Source: a virus
Virus record (IMG/VR): IMGVR_UViG_3300023297_000049
Location: 1-33,820 of that record
DNA: 33,820 bases
Strand: one strand, 5' to 3'
Part shown: piece by piece, positions 1-7,811 of the stretch
Numbering within the stretch: the first letter of the stretch is position 1
Layout of the letters: each line of letters starts with the position of its first letter
Notes under the pieces: generated by a model
Database searches by the model: none
What the model saw: the letters and a program-made list of their open reading frames with translations, nothing else
Told to the model about the DNA's origin: nothing
Made by a program: the position numbers and the translations under genes

Positions 1-2192
1 CCCACCACATTATATCCAAACACGCTATACACATTCGACGCGAACCTTGGATCTGAAGAATTGTTGTCATCATTCCCATCGTCATAAGGATCAACAGAAT
101 TAAGGATATTAAGAACCATGGTATTCGAGTTTTCAGTAGTAGGGTTGGCTATATTATCAAAGTCAATCCGCTTCCAGCCATACGCCGTAGGATTCATAGA
201 AATAGAATTAACATTTAACGAGTCAAACGTTACCTCGGCTCCTTCATCGACTTCCTGATCCATACCTCCAACATAACCCCATTGTGCAGCGTCTATTGTG
301 GTGGCCCCAATTAGTTCAAGCTGGTTTACCTCGGCAGCCGACAAAGCACTTAATCCTATTGTTGTGTACAAATTATCATGCTCGCTTTTAATTGTATTAA
401 GTTCGGTGCCAGTAACGGTCGTGTCAAGAGAAGAAAGCGCATCCCCTGGCTGGGTTGCGGTATCAGCATCAGCAAGGCTTGTCCCTATAGCAGCAACCAA
501 ATCTCCAACATCGATACTGTTCGCATCTATCGTGGCACTAATCGCTTGACCCGTAACAACAATATCTATGTCCCCGGCAGTTGTCCCGGTCGCAGCTACA
601 TGATCGTTATCTACCGAAAGCAAGCCCTCACCAATACCCCCGTCAGTGTAAGTCAACCCCGTTCCCGCCATACTTCCAACAAAGTCCTCCACCTCCTCTT
701 CTGTAAGGTTTGTGTCTGTAGCCTTTAACGAGTTAGCTACAATCTCATCCCATTTGCCTGCACCCAAAAGCCCAGCGGAATCTGTATTTGCCTCTGGAAG
801 TATAATGTCATTTGCACTACCGTCTGAGGTGATTCCATATGTAGTTGCGCTTACTGTCCCAGCTTCGAGGGTAGTAGGTACGTTTGTTACTTTTGCCGTA
901 TTGGTTACTATCGCAGAAGCCTGCCCAGAAGTAATTCCTGTCTTTGCTGTATTGGTTACTATCGCCGAAGTTTGCCCAGAAGTTATTGTTGTCGGCTTAT
1001 TTAATATTAAAGCATCCCCAGTAGTGGCATCCCAGTTAGATTGAACATTTTGTTCTTGAGTAGTAACACCGACTTTAGCCGTGTTAGTTACTATCGCAGA
1101 AGCCTGCCCAGAAGTAATTCCTGTCTTTGCTGTATTGGCTGTGATTGCAGAAGCCTGTCCTGAAGTTATTGTTGTCGGCTTATTTAATATTAACGCATCG
1201 CCAGCAGTTTCGTTCCAGTCCGATTGAACGTTCTGCTCTTCGGTAGTAACGCCGACCTTTGCTGTGTTTGCGGTTACGACAAGATTGTTCTCAACCTCAG
1301 TATCAAAATCACTAATTGTGCTGGCGGCTTGAGTCCCAGTGTGGTTTGTCCTATCAAGAAGTGTGGCGTCAGAACTGTTCGCCGTCGCTCCGTCGGCTAC
1401 ATTTAAATCGCTTCTAGTTTCACTATAAGAACGACCCTCTAAAGTATCTGAATCTGTAAACCTGGCGTAATCATATTGAACTGGAGTTCCAGAAACATCT
1501 AAAGTGCCTGTGCTCGGAGCCCCCCATGCAATATCGGTCCCATCGCTAGTAAGAACCTGCCCGGTAGTTCCGGCGCCAAGTCTTGCAGTTGTTCCAGCGC
1601 TGGTCTTATAAATCAAATCTCCCCTTGTTGTCATTGGATCAGGAAAACCGCTCACCTTTGCAGTGTTAAACCCAACAGCTGTAACGAGAGCATTAAGGTC
1701 AACAGCCCCAACAATCGTTATCAGTCCGAGCTTAGACTGTTCAGCTGAAGTGTACGGCACTGCTACGGTTATTGAGTTTGCAGTATCGTTGTAAGTAAGC
1801 GTTCCATCGAGAAGCATGGCGCCGACAATATCTTGAATAGCCTCATCACTGGCACCACCTGTAACATCCCCGACATAAAGAAAAGAACCGTCGGTTAGCC
1901 AAGCATCAAACTCCGCTTTCGTATCAATCGTGCTGCTAATAAAATCAGCTACCGCAGATTGAGCCGCGGTACCGAGCGCCTGAGTCGTAACGCTAGACCC
2001 GCTAATCAAAAGGTATTCACCGTCCACAGCGGTCCAGCTATCCGGAAAGTCTAAAAGGTCAGTTGACTTTGCGTCCGCTGCATTTCCGATATAATCACCA
2101 TTGGTGTTTGCAGCCCTGGCCGTTGTGCAAAAAATAACCAACATCGTTAAAACAACTAAAACATATGCCCAAAAAAATTTATTTTGAATCAC
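1..2192 (-). CDS. Tail-fibre-like protein with N-terminal signal peptide (partial, C-terminus beyond window)
   Basis: An open leftward frame starts at a GTG at 2192 and runs about 730 codons off the left edge. The start is set by GGAGGAG six bases upstream, and the GTG overlaps the TAG of the preceding gene by one base. Residues 1-27 look like a Sec signal peptide: MIQNK, a hydrophobic run FFWAYVLVVLTMLVIFC, then TTARA before Ala-Asn. The rest is Ala/Thr/Gly/Asp-rich and low in Cys, with tail-fibre phrases such as GDLIYKTSAGTTARLGAG, GQVLTSDGT and NTAKVGVTT, and two near-identical 61-aa repeats around residues 311-433. This composition is typical of phage tail fibres and appendages that bind the host surface. 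The signal peptide is odd for a virion protein assembled in the cytoplasm. No chaperone domain or receptor-binding tip is visible because the C-terminus is missing. Function is inferred from composition and position in the structural operon. Confidence 0.75.
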   Translation of the reverse strand, partial: MIQNKFFWAYVLVVLTMLVIFCTTARAANTNGDYIGNAADAKSTDLLDFPDSWTAVDGEYLLISGSSVTTQALGTAAQSAVADFISSTIDTKAEFDAWLTDGSFLYVGDVTGGASDEAIQDIVGAMLLDGTLTYNDTANSITVAVPYTSAEQSKLGLITIVGAVDLNALVTAVGFNTAKVSGFPDPMTTRGDLIYKTSAGTTARLGAGTTGQVLTSDGTDIAWGAPSTGTLDVSGTPVQYDYARFTDSDTLEGRSYSETRSDLNVADGATANSSDATLLDRTNHTGTQAASTISDFDTEVENNLVVTANTAKVGVTTEEQNVQSDWNETAGDALILNKPTTITSGQASAITANTAKTGITSGQASAIVTNTAKVGVTTQEQNVQSNWDATTGDALILNKPTTITSGQTSAIVTNTAKTGITSGQASAIVTNTAKVTNVPTTLEAGTVSATTYGITSDGSANDIILPEANTDSAGLLGAGKWDEIVANSLKATDTNLTEEEVEDFVGSMAGTGLTYTDGGIGEGLLSVDNDHVAATGTTAGDIDIVVTGQAISATIDANSIDVGDLVAAIGTSLADADTATQPGDALSSLDTTVTGTELNTIKSEHDNLYTTIGLSALSAAEVNQLELIGATTIDAAQWGYVGGMDQEVDEGAEVTFDSLNVNSISMNPTAYGWKRIDFDNIANPTTENSNTMVLNILNSVDPYDDGNDDNNSSDPRFASNVYSVFGYNVV
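895..1260 (-). repeat. Two tandem 183-bp in-frame repeats in the tail-fibre gene
   Basis: Units at 895-1077 and 1078-1260 are 183 bp (61 codons) each and nearly identical; the start of a third follows at 1261. Each encodes NTAKVGVTT, EQNVQS, GDALILNKPTTITSGQ and NTAKTGITSGQASAI. The length keeps the reading frame. Such repeats usually form the repetitive shaft of a trimeric fibre and let its length change by recombination. Confidence 0.85.
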
Positions 2193-2653
2193 TATGATCT
2201 CCTCCAACTTCCTACCATGTTAAGTAGTATCCATCTTTTTATTGAAAAAACAGGCTGAAGAGTTACAGACACATAAACCTGATCCGTATCGTTATAAATG
2301 CTTCCACCCTCAACGCCAAAGCCAACATAATCGCTTGCGTCGCCATCGATAATCAATTTCCCAGCGCCAAGTTTTGCCAGGGTAATCGGTGCTATCATGC
2401 CAGAGATTATTGCTGGCAGCGTAAAAGTCCTATCCTCGGTAGGATGAGTCATGCCAATTGTTTTACCCACACCAAGGTCCGCAGCCAAAACAGAGTAATC
2501 AATTTCTTTAATGCTAAAAGCCGAATCAGCCTGACCAGCAGTAACTGTGACAGGATACTCCCCAAACTCAAGAATAAGCTCAGAGGCTAAGGATGCACTT
2601 ATTAAGTCGATCTCTACCGTTTCCTGTAAAAAATCAAGATATATATCGCCCAT
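2192..2653 (-). CDS. Hypothetical phage structural-type protein, 153 aa
   Basis: The protein is not recognised. It starts MGDIYLDFLQ and is rich in Val, Ile, Gly and Asp with no membrane segment and no Cys. It probably folds as a beta-rich domain (for example PITLAKLGAGKLIIDGDASDYVGFGVEGG). Its start overlaps the TAA of the upstream gene by one base (TAATG at 2653), and its stop overlaps the GTG of the tail-fibre gene, so translation is probably coupled. Position between endolysin and tail fibre suggests a fibre-associated or baseplate part; that role is inference only. Confidence 0.7.
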   Translation of the reverse strand: MGDIYLDFLQETVEIDLISASLASELILEFGEYPVTVTAGQADSAFSIKEIDYSVLAADLGVGKTIGMTHPTEDRTFTLPAIISGMIAPITLAKLGAGKLIIDGDASDYVGFGVEGGSIYNDTDQVYVSVTLQPVFSIKRWILLNMVGSWRRS

Positions 2654-3084
2654 TATTCATCCACCTGAACAAGATCCTGGAGTTGTTTCCATGCAAAAGT
2701 TTCGCTGCTCATAATATTCCCAGCACTATCCTTGATTTGAAATTCAGCAAAATATTTTTCTCCGACTTCATTAACGGCAAAATCCATGTCTTCAGCAGAA
2801 CAGTTGGTATTTGACAACCCGTTTGCATAAGGAGCTGTATGCTCCGTAGGGCCGATCTCTTTAAGCAATAACGCACCATTCTGGGCCAAGATACTATTGT
2901 CCGGATCAGCTTCAACCGCCACATCAGGGTCTGCTTCTTGTATCTTAATCGTGAACCAGATCGTCGCACCTGTAATATTAATCGGCTCATATGTGATAGC
3001 GCCAGTATCCGGGTCAACGGTTTTTGTTCGTACCCTTATAATGCTATTGAAGGAATCGCCCTTTTTATGTGTGATAACGTTCAT
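2653..3084 (-). CDS. Hypothetical phage structural-type protein, 143 aa
   Basis: The protein starts MNVITHKKGDSF and reads like a small beta-sandwich domain. The phrases KGDSFNSIIRVRTKT, INITGATIWFTIKIQE and KYFAEFQIKDSAGNI resemble the N-terminal domains of phage baseplate-upper or fibre-attachment proteins, which pair a KGD..F start with an ITGAT.WFTIK strand. I cannot assign a family. It overlaps the end of the endolysin gene by four bases (ATGA type) and the next gene by one base, so it belongs to the same translationally coupled operon. Confidence 0.7.
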   Translation of the reverse strand: MNVITHKKGDSFNSIIRVRTKTVDPDTGAITYEPINITGATIWFTIKIQEADPDVAVEADPDNSILAQNGALLLKEIGPTEHTAPYANGLSNTNCSAEDMDFAVNEVGEKYFAEFQIKDSAGNIMSSETFAWKQLQDLVQVDE

Positions 3085-3833
3085 GCTTCTCCCCTTGGAT
3101 CGCCGACCAAATATTGGCCTGTAAAATTTTTATGAGCCGTGCTTGTCTTCTTGCCGGAAATTCCGTCCATTTTCAGTTCTGGATCCGGCTTAATATTTGC
3201 GTTTAAAAACATCTGATAAACAAGAACATCTTCATTCCTGGCCAAATAAGTCACAGGCCAAGGTTTTTGGGGGCCAGGAGCATAAATCCCCTTTTCCATA
3301 AGTTTATGTAAAATAACATAAGCACCTGCCTGCTTAGAGCGCAGGATCGGGCTGTATTCGCCATCTGAGCCATAAAGACCGAGATCGACACCCCATTGGC
3401 AGCCAGAGAACAAATAAGGGCTTAAAAGACCGTTGTTGCGATATCCGAAGCCATTGTGCCGTTCAAGATGATAACCCATCACCCCGACATCCCAATGATC
3501 GACGGTCACATAGTTTTGAAGGCCCTCAATTGCCGCAGTATGCCAGAACTTCCATGGGCCATGTCCTTTCGGCACGATTGTCGTCATCTCGTCAAGGCGC
3601 TGTCCGTTTAATATCTGCCGGTCGAAACTGCAGTCGCATTCCATTTCATGGATAAGCGCAGTAAAAACCCAGGGGATTCCAGTCTCTCCTTCGACGGCTT
3701 TATATTGGTTTATGCCAAAAATAATTCTCTCAACACAGATTTTCAGCTGATATTCAAAATCAGCAGAAGGAGTAATTCCATCAAAATACCTTTGATATTC
3801 ATTTGGAGTTAAGCAATAAAGTCTTTTTGTCAT
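3081..3833 (-). CDS. Endolysin, lysozyme-family with C-terminal peptidoglycan-binding-like segment
   Basis: The protein is 250 aa from MTKRLYCL. This start is preferred over one 25 codons upstream because GGAGAG lies just before it and its ATG overlaps the terminase stop as ATGA. Residues 55-180 match the COG5526-type lysozyme pattern: W.FTALIHEMECDCSF with Glu65 in the likely catalytic position, an NGQ/LDE stretch, GHGPW, and the signature ERHNGFGYRNNGLLSPYLF followed by a DGEYSP loop. The last 50 residues (LKMDGISGKKTSTAHKNF) look like a short peptidoglycan-binding motif. The predicted role is hydrolysis of host murein at lysis. No signal peptide is seen, so a holin would be needed; none is recognised in the window. 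Placement between terminase and tail genes is common in small-phage late operons. Confidence 0.75.
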   Translation of the reverse strand: MTKRLYCLTPNEYQRYFDGITPSADFEYQLKICVERIIFGINQYKAVEGETGIPWVFTALIHEMECDCSFDRQILNGQRLDEMTTIVPKGHGPWKFWHTAAIEGLQNYVTVDHWDVGVMGYHLERHNGFGYRNNGLLSPYLFSGCQWGVDLGLYGSDGEYSPILRSKQAGAYVILHKLMEKGIYAPGPQKPWPVTYLARNEDVLVYQMFLNANIKPDPELKMDGISGKKTSTAHKNFTGQYLVGDPRGEA

Positions 3834-5749
3834 GACCAACCCTCTCCAAGTTCTCCGGAATAAACAACTTCTGCGGCTTTTTTCTGAGCAATTCGCCATG
3901 CAAGACAACCTTCCGGGATTTCCGGAGCGCTAGATTCTTTAATTCGTTCTTTTTCTGATAACGCCAGACTTGCCAAGGCATCTGCAACAACTTCATCACC
4001 ATGAGCGGATTTTGCGCCAGATGGATCCTGAGAGTTCGCGGCCTTTGAATGTTCAACTAACCCACCCGGTTTAACAATGAATTGCAGGCATTCGATATAT
4101 GCCGGGGCAGACCTGTTAATAAACGTCTGAGAGCCCAAAGCATCCCGATAATTTTCAAACACATGCGTCCTGGCTTCCGGATTAAGAAAATAACCGGGTT
4201 CGTCAGTTACACGCTGGCCGACCTTCTTTTCCATCTTGCGGTAATAAATATTTCCATAACCTGTTGCCATGACTCTCATCGTAAAAGTTTTTCCAGTGGG
4301 CCCTGACGCATCCCAGATCATAAAAGCGTTATTAAAGAATTTTGCAAGGGCCATCGTATAATTAGCAAATCCGTTTGGTCTGACGTGAGGTGTCCTCAAA
4401 ACACCAATTTTTTCTCCGGTTGCGATATTAACAATCGATGACACGGAATTTGATGCACCAGTTCCAGCAGAAACATCTGACCCGATAGCAAATTTCATGT
4501 CATGAGGAATTTTCCCAGAAGAATTTAAAGGCAGCCAAAGAGAAATATCGCCATGAATGTTTTCAGTGAAGCGTTTCGGGATTTGTGTTTCTGGATCAAA
4601 TTCAAGATCCCCGATTAATATCGGTGGCCGTGCGTTCTTTTTCCGCAAAATGTCGATCGTCTCCGAATCGAAAAACTGATAATCAGAACCCAGAAAATCA
4701 ATGTCAAGTTCCTGTGCAATCTCCATTTCCGACACGCATCTTGAACATTCGTTGTCATACCATGGACTTCTGGTCTTTCCATCAAGGCGAAAAGGATAGT
4801 CTTCCGGAAATTTTACTTCCCGAGCTTCTTCCCCCTTTTTCCGAACAGTAACAACAGTACTATAACCGTCAAGGAGTTCTAGTTTCCCATCTTTGTCAGC
4901 CCGGTATAGACCTTTGTTATATTCCGGATGTGAGGTCCAGTGCAGTCGAATGTTTCTGGCTGATGAATTATGGCAAATTTCATAAAAGGCATTATTTGCG
5001 CCCTGAGGTGTAGAGTTAAATCCACGGCATTTCGTTGTGTCCCGGGTCGCTCTTAAAACTTTAAAGCCGTCATTTATATCGAAAGCTGCATGTTCGTCAA
5101 TGAACATCGCGGTCCGTCGATCGCCGCGGCCAGCGTCACCAGTCGTTGACTCACCGTCAATAACACTATCGTTATCAGCGTTCGCTAAATGAAGAAGTCT
5201 TCTCCCGGGATCTTTGTCCGCCATCCATCTTCCGGTCGGGAGTAACCATTTCGGCTGATATTTATGTAAAAAATCTATTTTCCAAAAAAGCGTTTTTGGG
5301 TTTCCGGACTCATCAACATATTTCTCGTTTCTCGATATAAGTAAAAAACTCAAATCTTTCTTAAAATGCCAAAACCACTCAAAAACCGTCAGACCCATCC
5401 ATGATGCACCCATAGTCCTCGATTTCGGCACAACAAAATCCTCACCGGATTGAATACAATCGGCCATGGATAACATCGCTTCGTCTTGAAAGTCATAAGT
5501 AATAAAAGGAAGTACAGGAGTTTTATGGCGAGGATCATACGTCCAGCAGAAAGTATTGATATAAAACATCAAATCATCAGCGCACATCTGCTTAACCGCG
5601 GCTGCTTTAAAAGGATCGCTCCGGCAGATTGAAAGGACATTTTTCCGGAATGTTAAATTTGCAGCCATACTTTTCGGAACCATGCCGTAATGTGGGCAAG
5701 ACATCGATCCCAAAACAGTTAAAACCGCCACTAAAAACCATTTCCGCAT
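3830..5749 (-). CDS. terL: Terminase large subunit (DNA packaging ATPase-nuclease)
   Basis: This 639-aa protein has both terminase domains. ATPase: a deviant Walker A VPKSRTMGASW at 107-117, Walker B TAMFIDEH with Asp218/Glu219, and a coupling segment GFNSTPQG near 243. RNase H-like nuclease: FAIGSDVSAGTG with Asp425, IWDASGPTG with Asp480, and HGDEVVADALA with Asp585/Asp590. It would cut concatemeric DNA and pump it into the procapsid through the portal. The chosen ATG at 5749 has GAGG ten bases upstream and overlaps the preceding gene by 19 bases. Its first 22 residues (MRKWFLVAVLTVLGSMSC) are unusually hydrophobic for a terminase, so an internal start at Met17 or Met28 is possible. The ATP-binding and nuclease residues are present, so the gene looks intact. 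Confidence 0.93.
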   Translation of the reverse strand: MRKWFLVAVLTVLGSMSCPHYGMVPKSMAANLTFRKNVLSICRSDPFKAAAVKQMCADDLMFYINTFCWTYDPRHKTPVLPFITYDFQDEAMLSMADCIQSGEDFVVPKSRTMGASWMGLTVFEWFWHFKKDLSFLLISRNEKYVDESGNPKTLFWKIDFLHKYQPKWLLPTGRWMADKDPGRRLLHLANADNDSVIDGESTTGDAGRGDRRTAMFIDEHAAFDINDGFKVLRATRDTTKCRGFNSTPQGANNAFYEICHNSSARNIRLHWTSHPEYNKGLYRADKDGKLELLDGYSTVVTVRKKGEEAREVKFPEDYPFRLDGKTRSPWYDNECSRCVSEMEIAQELDIDFLGSDYQFFDSETIDILRKKNARPPILIGDLEFDPETQIPKRFTENIHGDISLWLPLNSSGKIPHDMKFAIGSDVSAGTGASNSVSSIVNIATGEKIGVLRTPHVRPNGFANYTMALAKFFNNAFMIWDASGPTGKTFTMRVMATGYGNIYYRKMEKKVGQRVTDEPGYFLNPEARTHVFENYRDALGSQTFINRSAPAYIECLQFIVKPGGLVEHSKAANSQDPSGAKSAHGDEVVADALASLALSEKERIKESSAPEIPEGCLAWRIAQKKAAEVVYSGELGEGWS

Positions 5750-6450
5750 AGTTTTTCAGCCTCTTTACTGATGCTCAACAATTCATCAATAACTTCAGTC
5801 GTTTTACTACCGTCTGTGTCCTTTTCGCCTTTAGATGCTTCCATTTGCGCTCGACTCGGAAGCAATTTTGTAAATGTCGTCTTCCAAAATTCTGCGGCGG
5901 ACATATTACTCTGTCTGCAATGGGCCAATAACCCCCACGCAGATCCGTCTGGACATTCCGCAATCGATGGATCGTTTACCATCATGTTTCTGGCAACCCA
6001 CCTTATAATCTCAACTTCAGTAGCCTGCTTCCCTTCAAATACACTTAAATCAACAGGCTTTAAAGGATCTGCCGTTGCTGATAGGCCAGCCAGAAGCTTT
6101 CTAACCTCCGGCTGACCATCATCGGAGACAACACCATTTTCAGAACCCACGACAGGTTTCTTTTCAGGACTTAAATCCTGTTTCTTATCATTTTTGTTTT
6201 TTGAAGTTTTTTCCGTAGCCGGCTTTGTCTCTGTCCTTTTACGACTTCCAGACTGGCCAATAACTTTAGGAGGATTTTTGAAAAACTCTGCGACGGCTCT
6301 GGCTTGAGCCTCCTTAGGAGAACAACCCTGGAGCTTTAACTCATCTCGTAAACGAATGAATCCGGGCCATTGTCCAGCCTCCTTTAATTGATTCTTTAAA
6401 GATTCGCTTAATTTCGCCATGTCTACCATATAGCCTCTGATATTTTTCAT
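5731..6450 (-). CDS. Probable terminase small subunit
   Basis: The protein is about 239 aa and sits directly upstream of and overlapping terL, the usual place for the small subunit that recognises packaging DNA. The N-terminus (LKNQLKEAGQWPGFIRLRDELKLQGCSPKEAQARAVAEF) looks like a helical DNA-binding segment. Residues 65-110 are a charged, Lys/Ser/Glu-rich linker. The C-terminal half (VEIIRWVARNMMVNDPSIAECPDGSAWGLLAHCR) is a compact helical region similar to ones seen in phage proteins next to TerL. No helix-turn-helix can be assigned with certainty. Possible starts at 6450, at MVD and at MAKL lie close together; AGAGG is four bases before the MVD start. The function rests mainly on context. 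Confidence 0.6.
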   Translation of the reverse strand: MKNIRGYMVDMAKLSESLKNQLKEAGQWPGFIRLRDELKLQGCSPKEAQARAVAEFFKNPPKVIGQSGSRKRTETKPATEKTSKNKNDKKQDLSPEKKPVVGSENGVVSDDGQPEVRKLLAGLSATADPLKPVDLSVFEGKQATEVEIIRWVARNMMVNDPSIAECPDGSAWGLLAHCRQSNMSAAEFWKTTFTKLLPSRAQMEASKGEKDTDGSKTTEVIDELLSISKEAEKLCGNGF

Positions 6451-6810
6451 GTCAAGTAAAAACTATAAAACTTTTTTATAATTCCCTGCTTTCTTGAGAA
6501 CATTGTAAAATTTTTTTATATATTTTTTTGGGTTTTTGTCTCTAATAAATTTATATCAGGGAAAAGTGTGCAGCGCTATACACAATTTTATATATTTTTG
6601 GGACTTTTCCGGCTAAACAAATAAAACGTAAACCGGCAAATTAGCCGCTTACCCACTTTTTTTAAGTTTACATTATGAATTACCTTCGATTATCGACACG
6701 GAAGGGCTGAGGTAACTAGGGACTCCAACAGCTTTCGGGCCGGGGGGTGTGGTAAGAAAATCCCAGGCCAAAATAAAAAGAAATAAGATAATAAATCATC
6801 TAATCAAATT

Positions 6811-6902
6811 ACAGCCCACAGCCTCACAGCTCACCACCTCACAGCACAGCTCACAGCACAGGACCCGCACTGCCCACAGCCCACCACACCACATGACAGC
6901 CC
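6811..6902. repeat. C-rich low-complexity tract with eight ACAGC copies
   Basis: ACAGC starts at 6811, 6818, 6826, 6841, 6846, 6853, 6876 and 6896, spaced by CC, CTC, TC or ACC. The plus strand is nearly free of isolated G, and the minus strand reads as GAGCTGT/GGGCTGT heptads. It is non-coding and lies in the divergent control region. Its role is unknown. Confidence 0.7.
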
Positions 6903-6937
6903 ATGTATTATAGGTGATATTGGTATTGTGTTACTTA

Positions 6938-6953
6938 CCAAGCGAACGCTTGG
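6938..6953. promoter_or_regulatory. Inverted repeat CCAAGCG-AA-CGCTTGG, candidate operator
   Basis: Two perfect 7-bp arms are separated by AA. The size and symmetry suit a dimeric phage repressor or Cro-type protein. It lies in the non-coding divergent region about 500 bp before the rightward promoter. No second exact copy was noticed. Confidence 0.4.
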
Positions 6954-7114
6954 ACATTATCGCAGCTCAACTAGTTATAAAGCCAAGATCTAACAGGTCC
7001 ATAAGCAGATAACCAGAACGGCCTGACTACCCACCACCTCCACCTATACACACGGGAGGCCAAAACACTCCAAATTTATAACCCCTAACCCCCTGATATA
7101 CCTTCATAAAGGGC

Positions 7115-7407
7115 CAAGTTTATACGATTTATAACTTGTGATTATAAATTTACCCTCTGTCTAACTACCTGTTATTACTTTATAAAACACCTCTTTTTAT
7201 CAAGTTTATAATTTATAACCCGTTACCCCCATACAATAAAAAGTCTAAATCAACATAAATTCACAGAATAATTAACACAATAGTATTTAAAAAAAAAAAA
7301 AATATAATAATAAAATAACACTACACTACTCAAGCAAAATCAAGCACTTAGCAACATTTCAAGTTTATAATAAGTGCAATATGAAGAGCTATAAACTTAT
7401 AAACTTC
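7115..7407. repeat. Cluster of AAGTTTATA motifs in both orientations
   Basis: CAAGTTTATA occurs at 7115, 7201 and 7360. The inverted form TATAAACTT occurs near 7391 and 7399. Related TTTATAACCC occurs at 7076 and 7213, and TTTATAACTTG at 7128. They fall in the AT-rich 330 bp just before the rightward early promoter. Iterated motifs of this kind are typical of protein-binding arrays, either repressor/activator sites or origin iterons. Which applies here cannot be told from sequence. Confidence 0.5.
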
Positions 7408-7424
7408 TCCCTGTACCACGAATA

Positions 7425-7438
7425 GGTTGTTGACAACC
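7425..7438. promoter_or_regulatory. Palindrome GGTTGT-TG-ACAACC over the -35 box
   Basis: Two perfect 6-bp arms flank a 2-bp centre, and the right half contains most of the TTGACA box of the rightward promoter. A protein bound here would block RNA polymerase, so it is a good operator candidate. Confidence 0.5.
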
Positions 7439-7458
7439 TCGCCTTAGTAATATATAAG
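7430..7458 (+). promoter_or_regulatory. Rightward sigma70-type early promoter
   Basis: TTGACA at 7430-7435 (six of six) is followed after 17 bp by TATAAG at 7453-7458 (five of six). Transcription would begin near 7465, about 30 bases before the first early gene, whose GGAGG is at 7483-7487. This is the best promoter seen in the window and would drive the rightward operon from 7495. Confidence 0.75.
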
Positions 7459-7494
7459 TACAGGTAGAATATAAACAATATTGGAGGTTACACC

Positions 7495-7665
7495 ATGCCA
7501 AGAACATCAAACAATATAACAGACAAAACGGGCAGAATAATTGATGGTTATGATTATGATTTGCAGGTCTGGATTTTGTCCGGCAGATATCAAAACTGTG
7601 GACATCCTGAAGACATGAATTGTGATTGTTTTGGCCGACTACATCAGGGAGAGGAAAACAAATAA
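7495..7665 (+). CDS. Small Cys/His-rich phage protein, 56 aa
   Basis: This is the first gene after the rightward promoter, with GGAGG eight bases before the ATG. The protein starts MPRTSNNITD and ends GRLHQGEENK. It has CGHPEDMNCDC at 36-46, a Cys-x-His-x5-Cys-x-Cys cluster that could hold one zinc ion. I recognise no named family, although similar short Cys/His phage proteins are common in early operons. Its leading position suggests an early regulatory or host-takeover role; that is inference. Confidence 0.65.
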   Translation: MPRTSNNITDKTGRIIDGYDYDLQVWILSGRYQNCGHPEDMNCDCFGRLHQGEENK

Positions 7666-7667
7666 TC

Positions 7668-7811
7668 ATGAAATTAACAAGTGATGGATATATCTTGAAA
7701 GTAATTAAATCGACCTATTATAAAACATTAAATATTACTTGCAGTCTGGTATTAAAAAGACTTCCAGACGGCAGAAAAACAAAGTTAAATATTATAACGA
7801 AAGGCCAGTAA
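7668..7811 (+). CDS. Hypothetical small protein, 47 aa
   Basis: The frame runs from ATG at 7668 to TAA at 7809-7811, two bases after the previous stop and directly abutting the next ATG. The product starts MKLTSDGYIL and ends NIITKGQ; it is basic, with no Asp/Glu run and no recognisable motif. GAGAGG inside the end of the previous gene could serve as a distant ribosome site. Tight packing between two likely genes supports it, but it has no family assignment. Confidence 0.5.
   Translation: MKLTSDGYILKVIKSTYYKTLNITCSLVLKRLPDGRKTKLNIITKGQ

Larger units (their letters stand above)
6451..7494. other. Non-coding divergent control region, about 1 kb
   Basis: No reading frame of credible length or ribosome site was found on either strand. 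The leftward late genes (terminase first) and the rightward early genes diverge from here. It contains AT-rich stretches at 6480-6600 and 7080-7410, a C-rich ACAGC-repeat tract, a CCAAGCG palindrome, a cluster of AAGTTTATA motifs, a 13-A run near 7290 and a strong rightward promoter. An imperfect palindrome around AGCGCT near 6568-6585 may be a further regulatory site. I saw no convincing leftward promoter. The mix of AT-rich DNA and iterated motifs would also suit a replication origin, which is inference. Confidence 0.7.

Noticed and set aside
1-2192. Diversity-generating retroelement acting on the tail fibre
   Set aside because: No reverse transcriptase, no template repeat and no A-rich variable repeat were found; the fibre repeats are ordinary tandem units.
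3834-3908. Longer endolysin start 25 codons upstream
   Set aside because: It lies inside the terminase gene. The ATG at 3833 has its own GGAGAG and the usual ATGA overlap.
6451-7494. Short frames and possible tRNA in the divergent region
   Set aside because: The frames are under about 15 codons with no ribosome site, and no cloverleaf or tRNA-conserved stretches were recognised on reading.
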